NCBI RefSeq assembly: GCF_921294215.1
Contig: NZ_CAKLDM010000002.1
Location: forward strand, 2,108,001-2,172,000
Length of the DNA: 64,000 bases
Direction of reading: 5' to 3'
DNA from: Vibrio marisflavi CECT 7928
GTDB taxonomy: Bacteria; Pseudomonadota; Gammaproteobacteria; Enterobacterales; Vibrionaceae
Shown: one piece after another, positions 18,563 through 27,273 of the stretch
How the letters are laid out: each line of letters starts with the position of its first letter
How positions within the stretch are numbered: the first letter of the stretch is position 1
Position numbers and translations under genes: made by a program
The notes under the pieces: generated by a model
Told to the model about the DNA's origin: nothing
The model's database searches: none
Seen by the model: only the letters and a program-made list of their open reading frames with translations

Positions 18563-19549
18563 CTATTTGTCACACAATCGCGCCATTGCTTCAGATGCAT
18601 GCTTCCACTGTTTGGATAAGCGGAGATCAGAAAGGCTGATATTTTGTTTTTTCAACATACTTTTACCATGCTCAAATTCACTGATAGGCAGACCATCAAG
18701 AACTTTTACCTGTGCATCACGATTATTGCACATCAAGACCATGTCACACCCAGCATCTAGGGATTGTTGAGCTCTTTCTGCAGGGCCGCCCATAATGGAA
18801 GCCCCCTCCATATTCAGGTCGTCTGAAAAAACGATGCCTTTAAAACCAAGCTGATCACGTAAAACGTCCTTCAACCAATAAGATGAACCACTGGCAGGGC
18901 GATCATCAAAATGCGGATAAACCACATGAGCAGGCATCATTGCATCCAACAATCCTTGTTCGATATGAGAGCGGAATATAGCCATATCTTGGGCAAAAAT
19001 ATCCGTTCGATGGTCATATGGCGTTTCCGCATGAGAGTCGACCTCAACACCACCATGACCGGGAAAATGCTTGCCAGTTGTAATCATGCCTAGTTCTTTC
19101 ATACCACGCATATAAGCCTGACTTAGCGCTATAACATCCTGAACATTTTCGGAAAAAGCTCGACTACCAATCGCTTTACTCTGATGGCCTTTATCTAAAA
19201 CCGGAGCAAAGCTGATATCTATGTCATGGGCAATAACCTCGGCAGCCATCAGCCAGCCACCAAGGTATGCAAGCTCTTCGCTGTCTTTATGCCGGCCATA
19301 TTCTTGAGCAGCTGGAATACTTGAAAAACCTTCTCGAAACCTTTGCACCCGTCCACCTTCCTGATCGGTACCAATCAAAATAGGTCTTTTCGCCGCTTGA
19401 CGTATTGCTTTATTCAATGCGATTAACTGTTGACTGTCGAAATAGTTCCGGCTGAAAAGAATCACCCCACCAACTGTTGGGTGTTGTAGAATTTCCTTGT
19501 CTTCTGCTGTAAGTTCATATCCAGCAACATCTAACCATAGTGGTCCCAT
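18563..19549 (-). CDS. nagZ: NagZ, beta-N-acetylhexosaminidase
   Basis: 328 residues, glycoside hydrolase family 3. This cytoplasmic enzyme removes GlcNAc from GlcNAc-1,6-anhydro-MurNAc (peptides) during peptidoglycan recycling. Visible: [15 protein letters not shown], the family motif GKHFPGHG with the catalytic His loop, and the nucleophile Asp in [11 protein letters not shown]. The gene is divergent from anmK, the next enzyme in recycling, across a 139-bp gap that should hold both promoters. Confidence 0.96.
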   Translation of the reverse strand: MGPLWLDVAGYELTAEDKEILQHPTVGGVILFSRNYFDSQQLIALNKAIRQAAKRPILIGTDQEGGRVQRFREGFSSIPAAQEYGRHKDSEELAYLGGWLMAAEVIAHDIDISFAPVLDKGHQSKAIGSRAFSENVQDVIALSQAYMRGMKELGMITTGKHFPGHGGVEVDSHAETPYDHRTDIFAQDMAIFRSHIEQGLLDAMMPAHVVYPHFDDRPASGSSYWLKDVLRDQLGFKGIVFSDDLNMEGASIMGGPAERAQQSLDAGCDMVLMCNNRDAQVKVLDGLPISEFEHGKSMLKKQNISLSDLRLSKQWKHASEAMARLCDK

Positions 19550-19688
19550 ACCAACCCCTGTTAACGTGATTCAATTAGCAAAAATAAACGTTTTTTCAAT
19601 AAGTTTATTAAGATAAAACAAACGCTATTGCCATTCAATTCAACTGTTGGAATAGTTGAGTAACCCTTTGTAAAGTGATGAGGTCAGA

Positions 19689-20801
19689 GTGAATAATAAA
19701 GAGCTTTATGTAGGTGTCATGTCTGGCACAAGTCTAGATGGTATTGATATCGCGCTATGCGAAATTGACAATCACAACGCTCACCTAGTTAATCATCATT
19801 GCTATTCGATGCCGAAGAACATCAAGCAAAAGGTTCTGGATATTTGCTTAGGGCAATCAACAACGTTAGTGGATATCGGCGTACTAGAGCATCAGCTAGG
19901 TCATGTGTATGCCGATGCTATAAACGAGGCGCTTATTGCTTTTAATGTAAAAGCTCGCGACATTCGAGCCATCGGAAACCATGGCCAAACCGTTTTTCAT
20001 CAACCAACCGGTAGCACGCCATTTACCATTCAGTTAGGTGATGCCAATATTATCGCGAGCAAGACAGGCATTGATACAGTAGCTGATTTTAGACGCAAAG
20101 ATATAGCGCTAGGTGGTCAAGGAGCACCGCTAGTCCCAGCTTTTCACAGAACGATTTTTAACCCTACCGATTCAACAGTCATCGTTCTGAACATCGGTGG
20201 CATTGCCAATATCTCTGTACTCCGTCCCAACTCTCCTGTCATCGGTTATGACACTGGCCCCGGTAACGTCCTAATGGATATATGGTGCAACGAACAGCAA
20301 AAAGGCAGCTATGATCACAACGCTCAATTCGCTTTAAGTGGCAACGTACATACTGATCTACTAGCAGGTTTTCTAAGGGAAGATTACTTTGATAGACCTA
20401 ACCCTAAGAGCACTGGGAGAGAACTATTTAACCAACAGTGGCTAAGCAACAAAATATCGGACTCAGCCATTAGGCCCGAAGACATTCAACGTACGTTGTG
20501 CGAGTTAACTGCGGCATCCATTTGTGATGAAGTGAAAAAATTCACTGAAGGACCAAAACCAGAGCTATTAGTTTGTGGCGGTGGTGCCCAAAACCCTCTT
20601 ATCATGCAAAGACTACAAGAAATTCTACCTAGTTGGTTAGTTCAACCTACAGAAGAAAAAGGAGTAAATGGAGAGTTTATGGAGGCGATAGCCTTTGCTT
20701 GGTTAGCTCAGCGTCGTATACACAACTTGCCAAGTAATCTTCCCGAAGTCACCGGCGCAAACAAGCAAGCATCCCTAGGAGTAATTTATCCCGCGAATTA
20801 A
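19689..20801 (+). CDS. anmK: AnmK, anhydro-N-acetylmuramic acid kinase
   Basis: 370 residues from a GTG start with GAGG five nt upstream. It phosphorylates and opens 1,6-anhydro-MurNAc to MurNAc-6-phosphate, returning cell-wall sugar to metabolism. The ATP-binding start VGVMSGTSLDGID (8-20), ANIIASKTGIDTVADFR and the glycine-rich VIVLNIGGIANIS and LLVCGGGAQNP are diagnostic. Divergent from nagZ. A run of nine G follows one base after the stop codon, then a terminator at 20827-20857. Confidence 0.96.
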   Translation: MNNKELYVGVMSGTSLDGIDIALCEIDNHNAHLVNHHCYSMPKNIKQKVLDICLGQSTTLVDIGVLEHQLGHVYADAINEALIAFNVKARDIRAIGNHGQTVFHQPTGSTPFTIQLGDANIIASKTGIDTVADFRRKDIALGGQGAPLVPAFHRTIFNPTDSTVIVLNIGGIANISVLRPNSPVIGYDTGPGNVLMDIWCNEQQKGSYDHNAQFALSGNVHTDLLAGFLREDYFDRPNPKSTGRELFNQQWLSNKISDSAIRPEDIQRTLCELTAASICDEVKKFTEGPKPELLVCGGGAQNPLIMQRLQEILPSWLVQPTEEKGVNGEFMEAIAFAWLAQRRIHNLPSNLPEVTGANKQASLGVIYPAN

Positions 20802-20826
20802 AGGGGGGGGGTTCAAATTAACTAAC

Positions 20827-20857
20827 TTAAATAAGCCAGAGCATCTGGCTTATTTAA
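20827..20857. terminator. Bidirectional terminator between anmK and the DUF2799 gene
   Basis: TTAAATAAGCCAGA, loop GCA, TCTGGCTTATTTAA: a perfect 14-bp stem between two convergent genes, with A/T-rich outer arms on both strands. Confidence 0.85.
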
Positions 20858-20874
20858 AGCTTAGCGTAAACCAG

Positions 20875-21219
20875 CTACATCGCGGAGCTTTGATAGGCAT
20901 TCCAGCCACGTTGCCATTCCATACGAAACCTCTGACCTTGCTTCATTCCATCACAAACACCTAAATAGTCTTGGCCAGACAAGCCTATTTGATACGCATA
21001 GTCAGGATTGCAGTAATATTTTATCCCTTCGTTATAGCCCTCATCATACTCTGTTTGCTCACTGGCATTGATATGCCCCAACTGGCTATACGAGCGAGGG
21101 TTGAAGCCTCTAGCTCCATCTTGATAACCGATCTGATGCCAGTCATCACTGCTTGCTCCTAGTCCCGATACACACCCAGACAACAAAACTACGACAAAAA
21201 GAAAAATGAATGACTTCAT
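20875..21219 (-). CDS. DUF2799-type small lipoprotein
   Basis: 114 residues. A short signal peptide (KSFIFLFVVVLLSG) ends in the lipobox LLSGC, so Cys16 should be lipidated by Lgt and the protein exported and anchored. The mature part has repeated G-Y-x-x-G units (IGYQDGARGF, YDEGYNEGIKYYC, YQIGLSGQDY), typical of the DUF2799 family. Two further Cys could form a disulfide. The function of the family is not known to me. It is convergent with anmK. A palindrome TGAGTATACTCA lies 29 bp upstream of the start codon. Confidence 0.8.
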   Translation of the reverse strand: MKSFIFLFVVVLLSGCVSGLGASSDDWHQIGYQDGARGFNPRSYSQLGHINASEQTEYDEGYNEGIKYYCNPDYAYQIGLSGQDYLGVCDGMKQGQRFRMEWQRGWNAYQSSAM

Positions 21220-21529
21220 ATTGCTCCTACTTATATTTTAACGACGCTGAGTATACTCAAGTATTTTAATTATCAATTAGTTAATTTACATCTTAACGGC
21301 AATTTACCAACATAAAAGCGATACGCCTTTTATACTCATCAATTTAGATTTAGTTTTCACGAAGAAATTACTCAGAAACTGTTCATTGGCGAATAAACAA
21401 AACCACTGAACGATCAATAAGCGCTACTTATCACAATTTGTAACTGCTAACGCTGAAAACCAGTGTAATTCCCTAAAAGCTCCGTAATATCTCACCGTTG
21501 AGTTATGCAACAAGCAGAAGGGAATTTTT
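21220..21529. other. Divergent intergenic region, DUF2799 gene / cstA-like gene
   Basis: This 310-bp A+T-rich region holds the promoters of two divergent genes. The only ordered element I see is TGAGTATACTCA (21248-21259), a perfect 12-bp palindrome next to the DUF2799 start. I found no convincing CRP site despite the carbon-starvation family of the right-hand gene. The right edge carries the ribosome site AAGGGA before ATG 21530. Confidence 0.6.
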
Positions 21530-23020
21530 ATGTTGTGGTTTTTAACCTGTGTCGCGGCATTGATCGGCGGATATTTTGTCTACGGCACATTTATCGAAAA
21601 GATATTTGGGATAAACGAAAAGAGAAAGACACCCGCCCATACGAAAGCAGACGGTGTGGACTTTGTCCCTATGTCAACGCGTAAAGTCTATTTGGTTCAA
21701 TTACTTAATATTGCAGGCGTTGGACCTATATTTGGGCCAATTATGGGAGCTCTATACGGGCCAGCTGCCATGCTATGGATAGTTATAGGCTGTATTTTTG
21801 CAGGCGCTGTACACGATTATTTCTCTGGAATGTTATCCGTAAGAAATGATGGTGCTTCTGTCCCTAGTATCACAGGCCGCTACTTAGGAAATGGCGCAAA
21901 GCACTTCATGAATGTTTTCGCTATTGTCTTATTGCTTCTGGTTGGTGTGGTATTTGTTTCCGCGCCTGCTGGCATGATCACAACACTCATCAACGATCAA
22001 ACCAGCATGACCGTCAGCATGTCAACAATGGTAATGGTCATCTTTGCGTATTACGTTATTGCTACTCTTGTTCCCGTCGATAAGGTAATTGGTAGACTTT
22101 ACCCTTTTTTCGGCGCGCTGCTGATATTTATGTCTGTGGGTTTAATTACCGCTGTTGCTCTATCAGACAATTACACCGTGATGGGCGACTTCAAAATCAG
22201 TGACATGTTTTTTAACTTAAACCCCAATGATATGCCTTTGTGGCCTGCTTTATTCATTACCATTGCGTGTGGCGCAATTTCAGGTTTTCACGCAACTCAG
22301 TCTCCATTAATGGCGCGCTGCATGGAAAATGAAAAAAATGGTCGATTCGTATTTTATGGAGCCATGATTGGAGAAGGGATCATCGCATTAATTTGGTGTG
22401 CAATAGCTCTATCATTTTTTGGCAACTTAGACAGCCTTTCAGACGCTATCCAAAGTGGTGGGCCTGGGAATGTCGTCTATAGCTCTTCATTTGGACTATT
22501 GGGGGTATTTGGTGGTGTGCTTGCTTTCCTTGGTGTGGTTATTTTGCCAATTACATCCGGTGACACAGCATTTCGCTCAAGCCGTCTGATTTTGGCGGAA
22601 TACTTCAACATGGAGCAGAAAAGCCTGAAAAAACGTCTTTTGATGGCTCTGCCTCTATTCGTTATTGGTGCAATTCTTACCCAAGTAGATTTTGGTATCA
22701 TCTGGCGTTATTTTGGCTTTGCCAACCAAACAACAGCCGTCATGATGCTGTGGACTGCGTCAGCGTATTTGCTGCGCCACAATAAGCTCCACTGGGTCAC
22801 AACCGTACCAGCCTTCTTCATGACATCAGTGTGTGTTACTTTTATCTTAAATAGCGAAACACTTGGGTTTGGTATGCCAATGTCGATATCTACCACTCTA
22901 GGTGTAGTGTTCTCTATATTGGTCACAAGTTATGTTATTAAGTCGTCAAAAGGCAAAGGTGAAAGCTTTATTGATTCTGAAGCAAACAAAAACACGGACT
23001 CAATAACTGAAAACGCATAA
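21530..23020 (+). CDS. CstA-family inner-membrane carrier (carbon starvation / pyruvate or peptide uptake)
   Basis: 496 residues with about a dozen membrane segments. The N-terminal AALYGPAAMLWIVIGCIFAGAVHDYFSGM region (here around residue 67) and SGFHATQSPLMARC are CstA-family hallmarks. E. coli CstA and BtsT are about 700 residues, so this is the short subfamily, which lacks part of the C-terminal region. Substrates of characterised members are pyruvate or peptides; the substrate here is not decided by sequence. A hairpin lacking a U-tract follows the gene (23031-23056). No adjacent two-component system is seen. Confidence 0.85.
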   Translation: MLWFLTCVAALIGGYFVYGTFIEKIFGINEKRKTPAHTKADGVDFVPMSTRKVYLVQLLNIAGVGPIFGPIMGALYGPAAMLWIVIGCIFAGAVHDYFSGMLSVRNDGASVPSITGRYLGNGAKHFMNVFAIVLLLLVGVVFVSAPAGMITTLINDQTSMTVSMSTMVMVIFAYYVIATLVPVDKVIGRLYPFFGALLIFMSVGLITAVALSDNYTVMGDFKISDMFFNLNPNDMPLWPALFITIACGAISGFHATQSPLMARCMENEKNGRFVFYGAMIGEGIIALIWCAIALSFFGNLDSLSDAIQSGGPGNVVYSSSFGLLGVFGGVLAFLGVVILPITSGDTAFRSSRLILAEYFNMEQKSLKKRLLMALPLFVIGAILTQVDFGIIWRYFGFANQTTAVMMLWTASAYLLRHNKLHWVTTVPAFFMTSVCVTFILNSETLGFGMPMSISTTLGVVFSILVTSYVIKSSKGKGESFIDSEANKNTDSITENA

Positions 23021-23030
23021 TCTCATCTAT

Positions 23031-23056
23031 AGCAGGCTGTAAATGTACAGCCTGCT
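23031..23056 (+). terminator. Hairpin after the cstA-like gene
   Basis: AGCAGGCTGTA, loop AATG, TACAGCCTGCT: a perfect 11-bp stem 10 nt after the stop codon. No U-tract follows, so it may be an RNA 3'-end stabiliser or a weak terminator. Confidence 0.55.
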
Positions 23057-23317
23057 AACTCAATCAGCTATAATATTTAACTCTAACTTTCCGTATTAAA
23101 TCAGTACTATTTACCGCTAGTTCTGTGAGAACCCCACCATAAACAGCACCAAAAAGTCACATAATGCTATATCGCTCTTATGTAACTTATAAAAATATTT
23201 CTTTCATCAAGATACTTCACAGATCAATTGTTATTGATTTGTTAACAAATATAACTTCAACTTAATATTAAAATGCAGAAGAATGCTCCTGGCTTATATT
23301 TTAAAAGGAGTATAAAA

Positions 23318-25099
23318 GTGCAAACCTTCCTACATAATAATAAGGTACTGCTAACAACGCTATTCAGTTCAACATTACTATCAGGATGTTATTGGGACGA
23401 TCCTAGAACTGCAGCGCAATATGTGAGTAGCAATATATCTAAAAACGACGTCGTCAATCACTTGGTCGATCTAGAAGCGAGAGCTTCTACAACCACAGAT
23501 GGCTCCTCCATAACTCGCGCAGCTGGAACATCTGGGTACACCCAATCAAAAGATTACATCGTTCAAGCAATGCAAGAGAATGGCTACATAGTCACTACTC
23601 AAGAGTTTGACTTTAGAGCTTGGGAAGAGCTTGCCGGCACCTCTCTCACAGTAAACGGAGTTAAAATGACTAGCTCTCATGACGTCGAGGATGGTACTGA
23701 GCCTGATTTTTCCGTTATGTCTTATTCCGGCGATTCTAATGGCACGATCGAAGGTGACATAGCTTTTGTGACACCAGACTTTCGTTTTGATGCTGAAGAT
23801 TATGATGACACCGATGGGTGTGAAGCATCCGACTTTGAAGGCAAAGCATTGACGAGCAAAATCGTCGCCATTCAACGTGGTGGCTGCTCTTTTAGCGACA
23901 AGGTTGTCAATGCTGAGCAAGCGGGAGCTAAGGCCGTTATTATCTTCAATCAAGGTAACAGTGAAGGGCGAACTGGCGTTATCAGCGGTACGTTAAGCAA
24001 TGAAAGTACTGCAACAATACCTGCTTTTGGTACTCGATATGATTTGGGAAAACAGTGGTATGAAAGCAGTCTAACCTCAAGTGTACCCGCCACGCTCACT
24101 GTTTCCGTTGATGATAAAGTGGTCGTAATACAGAACATCATTGCGGAAACGAGAAAAGGCGACCCGAACCAAGTCGTTATGTTAGGGGCACACTTAGACT
24201 CAGTTCCATCTGGTCCGGGGATCAATGACAATGGTTCAGGAAGCGCGGGACTACTAGAATACGCAGCAACACTTGCCGATCTTAATGCTCCGGTAAAAAA
24301 CAAAGTTCGCTTCGCTTGGTGGGCGGCTGAAGAGTCAGGGCTCGTTGGCTCGACTCACTATACGGATGATTTGTTTTCCGCTACTTACGACAAAGCGCAA
24401 ACAGAAGTCATGAAACAGTATGGGGTCGAAAATGCTGAAGATTTGACTGAAGCTCAAGTTGATCTAGTCGAGGACAGGTATAACGAGTTGAACAAGGTTA
24501 AGCTTTACTTAAACTTCGATATGATTGGCTCACCAAACTACATATTTGGTGTTATGGACGGCGATCTATCAGATACTAAAGATAGCCCTGACAACGCTTA
24601 TACTGGTGATTTTACACCACCTTATGGCACATCTGATATCGAATCCATTTTTAATGAGTTTTTCGGCTTTACTTCTAATAGCACTGTTCCACAAGCGTTA
24701 TCTAAACGCTCTGATTACGCAGGCTTCGCTGACTGGGGTGTTGCATTTGGTGGGCTTTTTACTGGCGCCGAAAAAGTGAAAACCGTTGAGGAAGCTGAAC
24801 AGTTTGGCGGTGACGTGGGAGTGGCTTATGACCGTTGCTACCATCAATCCTGTGATGACTTGAATAACGTTAACCAAGATGCACTATATGTAAATACACA
24901 AGCCTTAGCATACGTAACGACTTACTATGCATTTAGTCAACCTATCTTCCCTGTAGAAGAGACCGCAGTCAGTGCTCTACGTACTTCACTGATTGAAACT
25001 CCTACTCAAAAACTGCGTATTGGAGATAAGCTCAAGGCAGCACATAGTCACTCTGATCATGGCCATTTTCATGGCGACTTTGACCAAGACAAGGAATAA
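23318..25099 (+). CDS. Secreted M28-family aminopeptidase lipoprotein with PA domain
   Basis: 594 residues from GTG 23318, chosen because AAGGAG lies seven nt upstream and the frame then opens with a clean signal peptide ending in the lipobox LLSGC (Cys24). An ATG 15 codons earlier lacks these. A protease-associated domain (about 135-265, FVTPDF to TIPAF) is inserted before the zinc peptidase core. Metal ligands of the M28 clan are visible: His292 in GAHLDS, Asp304 in GINDNGSG, Glu338-Glu339 in AAEESG, the Asp in NFDMIGS and a late His in YHQSCDD. Expected to release N-terminal residues from extracellular or periplasmic peptides. The tail is His and Asp rich (HSHSDHGHFHGDFDQD). Substrate specificity is unknown. 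Confidence 0.88.
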   Translation: MQTFLHNNKVLLTTLFSSTLLSGCYWDDPRTAAQYVSSNISKNDVVNHLVDLEARASTTTDGSSITRAAGTSGYTQSKDYIVQAMQENGYIVTTQEFDFRAWEELAGTSLTVNGVKMTSSHDVEDGTEPDFSVMSYSGDSNGTIEGDIAFVTPDFRFDAEDYDDTDGCEASDFEGKALTSKIVAIQRGGCSFSDKVVNAEQAGAKAVIIFNQGNSEGRTGVISGTLSNESTATIPAFGTRYDLGKQWYESSLTSSVPATLTVSVDDKVVVIQNIIAETRKGDPNQVVMLGAHLDSVPSGPGINDNGSGSAGLLEYAATLADLNAPVKNKVRFAWWAAEESGLVGSTHYTDDLFSATYDKAQTEVMKQYGVENAEDLTEAQVDLVEDRYNELNKVKLYLNFDMIGSPNYIFGVMDGDLSDTKDSPDNAYTGDFTPPYGTSDIESIFNEFFGFTSNSTVPQALSKRSDYAGFADWGVAFGGLFTGAEKVKTVEEAEQFGGDVGVAYDRCYHQSCDDLNNVNQDALYVNTQALAYVTTYYAFSQPIFPVEETAVSALRTSLIETPTQKLRIGDKLKAAHSHSDHGHFHGDFDQDKE

Positions 25100-25116
25100 T
25101 TCCTTACTAAAACATA

Positions 25117-25144
25117 AAAAGGGCTCAATGAGCCCTTTTCTTTT
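25117..25144. terminator. Bidirectional terminator between the M28 peptidase and ispH
   Basis: AAAAGGGCTC, loop AAT, GAGCCCTTTT followed by CTTTT. It lies between two convergent stop codons and has A and T runs on both sides. Confidence 0.9.
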
Positions 25145-25158
25145 GCAATATGCTCAGT

Positions 25159-26118
25159 TTACACCTGAGTGATTTGAAGCTCTTTCGGCACTTCAAAGAA
25201 CATGTTCTCTTCTCTGCCTAATACCTCTTCTACTGACTCTGCACCTAGAGATTTTATTCTATCTAGGATTTGGTTGACCAACTCTTCTGGAGCCGATGCA
25301 CCTGCGGTAACACCAACTTTGAGTTTGTCCTGTATCCATTCTGGCTTGATTTCTTCTGGGCAGTCAGTGAGATACCCCGGAGTACCTAACTTCTCAGCTA
25401 ACTCTTTTAAACGTGTAGAGTTAGATGAGTTTTTAGAGCCTACAACAATCAATACATCAACCTCTTGTGCGAGCTGTCGCACAGCGTCTTGACGGTTTTG
25501 CGTTGCATAACAGATGTCGTCTTTACGCGGTCCTTGAATATCAGGGAATACGCGTCTTAGCTCGTCGATAACATCAGCGGTCTCATCAACGGACAAAGTA
25601 GTTTGGCTCACATAATGTAAGTGAGAAGGATCTTTGATTAGCGTTTTTAATCGGTCGACATCAGCTGGCGTTTCGACAAGGTACATGCCGCCTTCCATAC
25701 TAGAATATTGACCCATTGTCCCTTCTACTTCCGGGTGACCAGCGTGACCAATAAGCACAACTTCCATATCTTTGCGGCTTGCTCTAGCCACTTCCATATG
25801 GACTTTAGTTACCAAAGGGCAAGTCGCATCAAACACTGTAAGCTGTCTTTCTTTGGCTTCTTGGCGAACTGCTTGAGAAACGCCGTGCGCAGAAAAGATC
25901 ACAATACTGTCATCTGGTACTTCGTTAAGCTCTTCAACAAAAATTGCGCCGCGTTGCTTCAGCCCTTCAACAACAAAGCGATTATGAACGACTTCATGAC
26001 GGACATAGATTGGTGGTTGATATATCTCAAGCGCTCGCTCCACGATACTGATCGCGCGATCAACGCCAGCACAAAAACCTCGTGGGTTAGCAAGTAGGAT
26101 TTTCATTGTGTCGCTCAT
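25159..26118 (-). CDS. ispH: IspH, 4-hydroxy-3-methylbut-2-enyl diphosphate reductase
   Basis: 319 residues (an internal ATG at codon 5 is an equally plausible start, matching E. coli). The last enzyme of the MEP isoprenoid pathway, it reduces HMBPP to IPP and DMAPP with a [4Fe-4S] cluster. The three cluster Cys are at 16 (RGFCAG), 100 (DATCPLVTK) and 203 ([10 protein letters not shown]). Substrate-binding HEVVHN, SAHGVS and GHPEVEGT are present. It lies 80 bp after fkpB, a conserved fkpB-ispH pair. Confidence 0.97.
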   Translation of the reverse strand: MSDTMKILLANPRGFCAGVDRAISIVERALEIYQPPIYVRHEVVHNRFVVEGLKQRGAIFVEELNEVPDDSIVIFSAHGVSQAVRQEAKERQLTVFDATCPLVTKVHMEVARASRKDMEVVLIGHAGHPEVEGTMGQYSSMEGGMYLVETPADVDRLKTLIKDPSHLHYVSQTTLSVDETADVIDELRRVFPDIQGPRKDDICYATQNRQDAVRQLAQEVDVLIVVGSKNSSNSTRLKELAEKLGTPGYLTDCPEEIKPEWIQDKLKVGVTAGASAPEELVNQILDRIKSLGAESVEEVLGREENMFFEVPKELQITQV

Positions 26119-26198
26119 TTCAAATCTTCTTCAATTGGAAAGGTATTCTACAGAAACTGTGATAGAGTGCAAAAGTTAGCCCCAACAGGCCAACGACC

Positions 26199-26630
26199 TT
26201 ATTCGACTGATAGTATTTCCACTTCAAACGTTACGTCATGTCCTGTGAGTGGATGGTTAAAATCTACCGTCACAGAGTCCCCAGCTATTTCAGTAATAAT
26301 CCCAGGGATCTCCGCACCGTCTGGCCCAGAAAAAGCCATGATTGTGCCAACCTCTACTTCAGCATCACCAACGAATTTGCTACGTTCCATATGATGAATA
26401 TTATCTGGATTTGGCATTCCGAAAGCATCTTGAGCAGACAGCTCTATTGATTGTTCTTGTCCTGACTGCATACCAAGTAAATGCTTTTCGAAGTTATCAC
26501 TTAAGCTACCATCACCAATAGTGAGTTGGGCAGGCTTACCCATATTGTGAGTGCTATCGGCGACAGAGCCATCTTTCATCTTGATGGTAAAGTGTAGGGT
26601 GACTTTTGAGTCTTGCTGAATTACTTTCAC
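26199..26630 (-). CDS. fkpB: FkpB (SlpA), FKBP-type peptidyl-prolyl isomerase
   Basis: 143 residues. A cytoplasmic cis-trans prolyl isomerase and chaperone of the SlyD/SlpA group, made of an FKBP half (VTLHFTIKMKDGSVADST) with an inserted flap domain (about 70-120, QDAFGMPNPDNIHHMERSKF). It lacks the His-rich tail of SlyD, which supports FkpB. It stands between lspA and ispH as in E. coli, but a strong terminator (26671-26702) separates it from lspA here. Confidence 0.93.
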   Translation of the reverse strand: MKVIQQDSKVTLHFTIKMKDGSVADSTHNMGKPAQLTIGDGSLSDNFEKHLLGMQSGQEQSIELSAQDAFGMPNPDNIHHMERSKFVGDAEVEVGTIMAFSGPDGAEIPGIITEIAGDSVTVDFNHPLTGHDVTFEVEILSVE

Positions 26631-26670
26631 GTTATGTTTCCATTCGTTTTATTTTAGACGCAGAGTAAAC

Positions 26671-26702
26671 AAAAAGCGTAGCTCTCACAAGAGACTACGC
26701 TT
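26671..26702 (-). terminator. Rho-independent terminator between lspA and fkpB
   Basis: On the minus strand AAGCGTAG, inner CTCT/AGAG with one bulged T, loop TGTG, then CTACGCTT and TTTTTG. Strong stem plus U-tract, placed about 30 nt after the lspA stop and 40 nt before the fkpB start. Confidence 0.82.
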
Positions 26703-26732
26703 CCTATTTCTATTCAGATTTTCAATGCAGAG

Positions 26733-27236
26733 TTAGCTGTCTTTTTTCTTTCTAAATCCATCGAGCACAATCATGACTGCACCAATACATATTGCTGAAT
26801 CAGCCAAGTTAAAAGCAGGCCAATGATATTGATGCCAATGAAAGTCTAGGTAGTCGACAACAAAGCCATGAACAAGTCGGTCAAAAACATTGCCAACGGC
26901 TCCACCAATAATGAACGCGTAGGCGATATTGCTCCACTTATCTGTAGCGGGCAGCTTACGCATCCAAGCTATCAGCATAACTACAACTGCAATAGCTATC
27001 GCGGTAAACAACCAACGCTGCCAGCCACCTTGACTGCTCAAGAAGCTAAATGCAGCACCATAGTTGTGTACATACAGCAGATTGAAAAACGGCAGAACTT
27101 CAATTCGATTGTCCCAACCGTAACCCATAGTATGCATAACCACTAACTTAATAGCGATGTCTGCAATGAATACGAGTAACGCTAGCCCAAGCCAGCGTAC
27201 TCCAGATTGTTTCAATGTCAGTGCTTGTTCAGACAT
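26733..27236 (-). CDS. lspA: LspA, lipoprotein signal peptidase (signal peptidase II)
   Basis: 167 residues with four membrane segments. This inner-membrane aspartyl protease removes signal peptides of lipoproteins after Lgt has lipidated the Cys. The two catalytic aspartates are in [10 protein letters not shown] (Asp119) and FNLADSAIC (Asp146). It follows ileS by 37 bp. Likely clients in this window include BamD, the M28 peptidase and the DUF2799 lipoprotein. Confidence 0.97.
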   Translation of the reverse strand: MSEQALTLKQSGVRWLGLALLVFIADIAIKLVVMHTMGYGWDNRIEVLPFFNLLYVHNYGAAFSFLSSQGGWQRWLFTAIAIAVVVMLIAWMRKLPATDKWSNIAYAFIIGGAVGNVFDRLVHGFVVDYLDFHWHQYHWPAFNLADSAICIGAVMIVLDGFRKKKDS

Positions 27237-27273
27237 TATGACCTTTACTTCGTTAGTAATAAATGCCTATGGA

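Noticed and set aside
21220..21529. CRP site for the cstA-like gene (TTATCACAATTTGTAAC near 21428)
   Set aside because: Only one half resembles the consensus and the spacing is wrong.
25708..26097. 129-codon frame on the plus strand
   Set aside because: It is a shadow frame opposite ispH.
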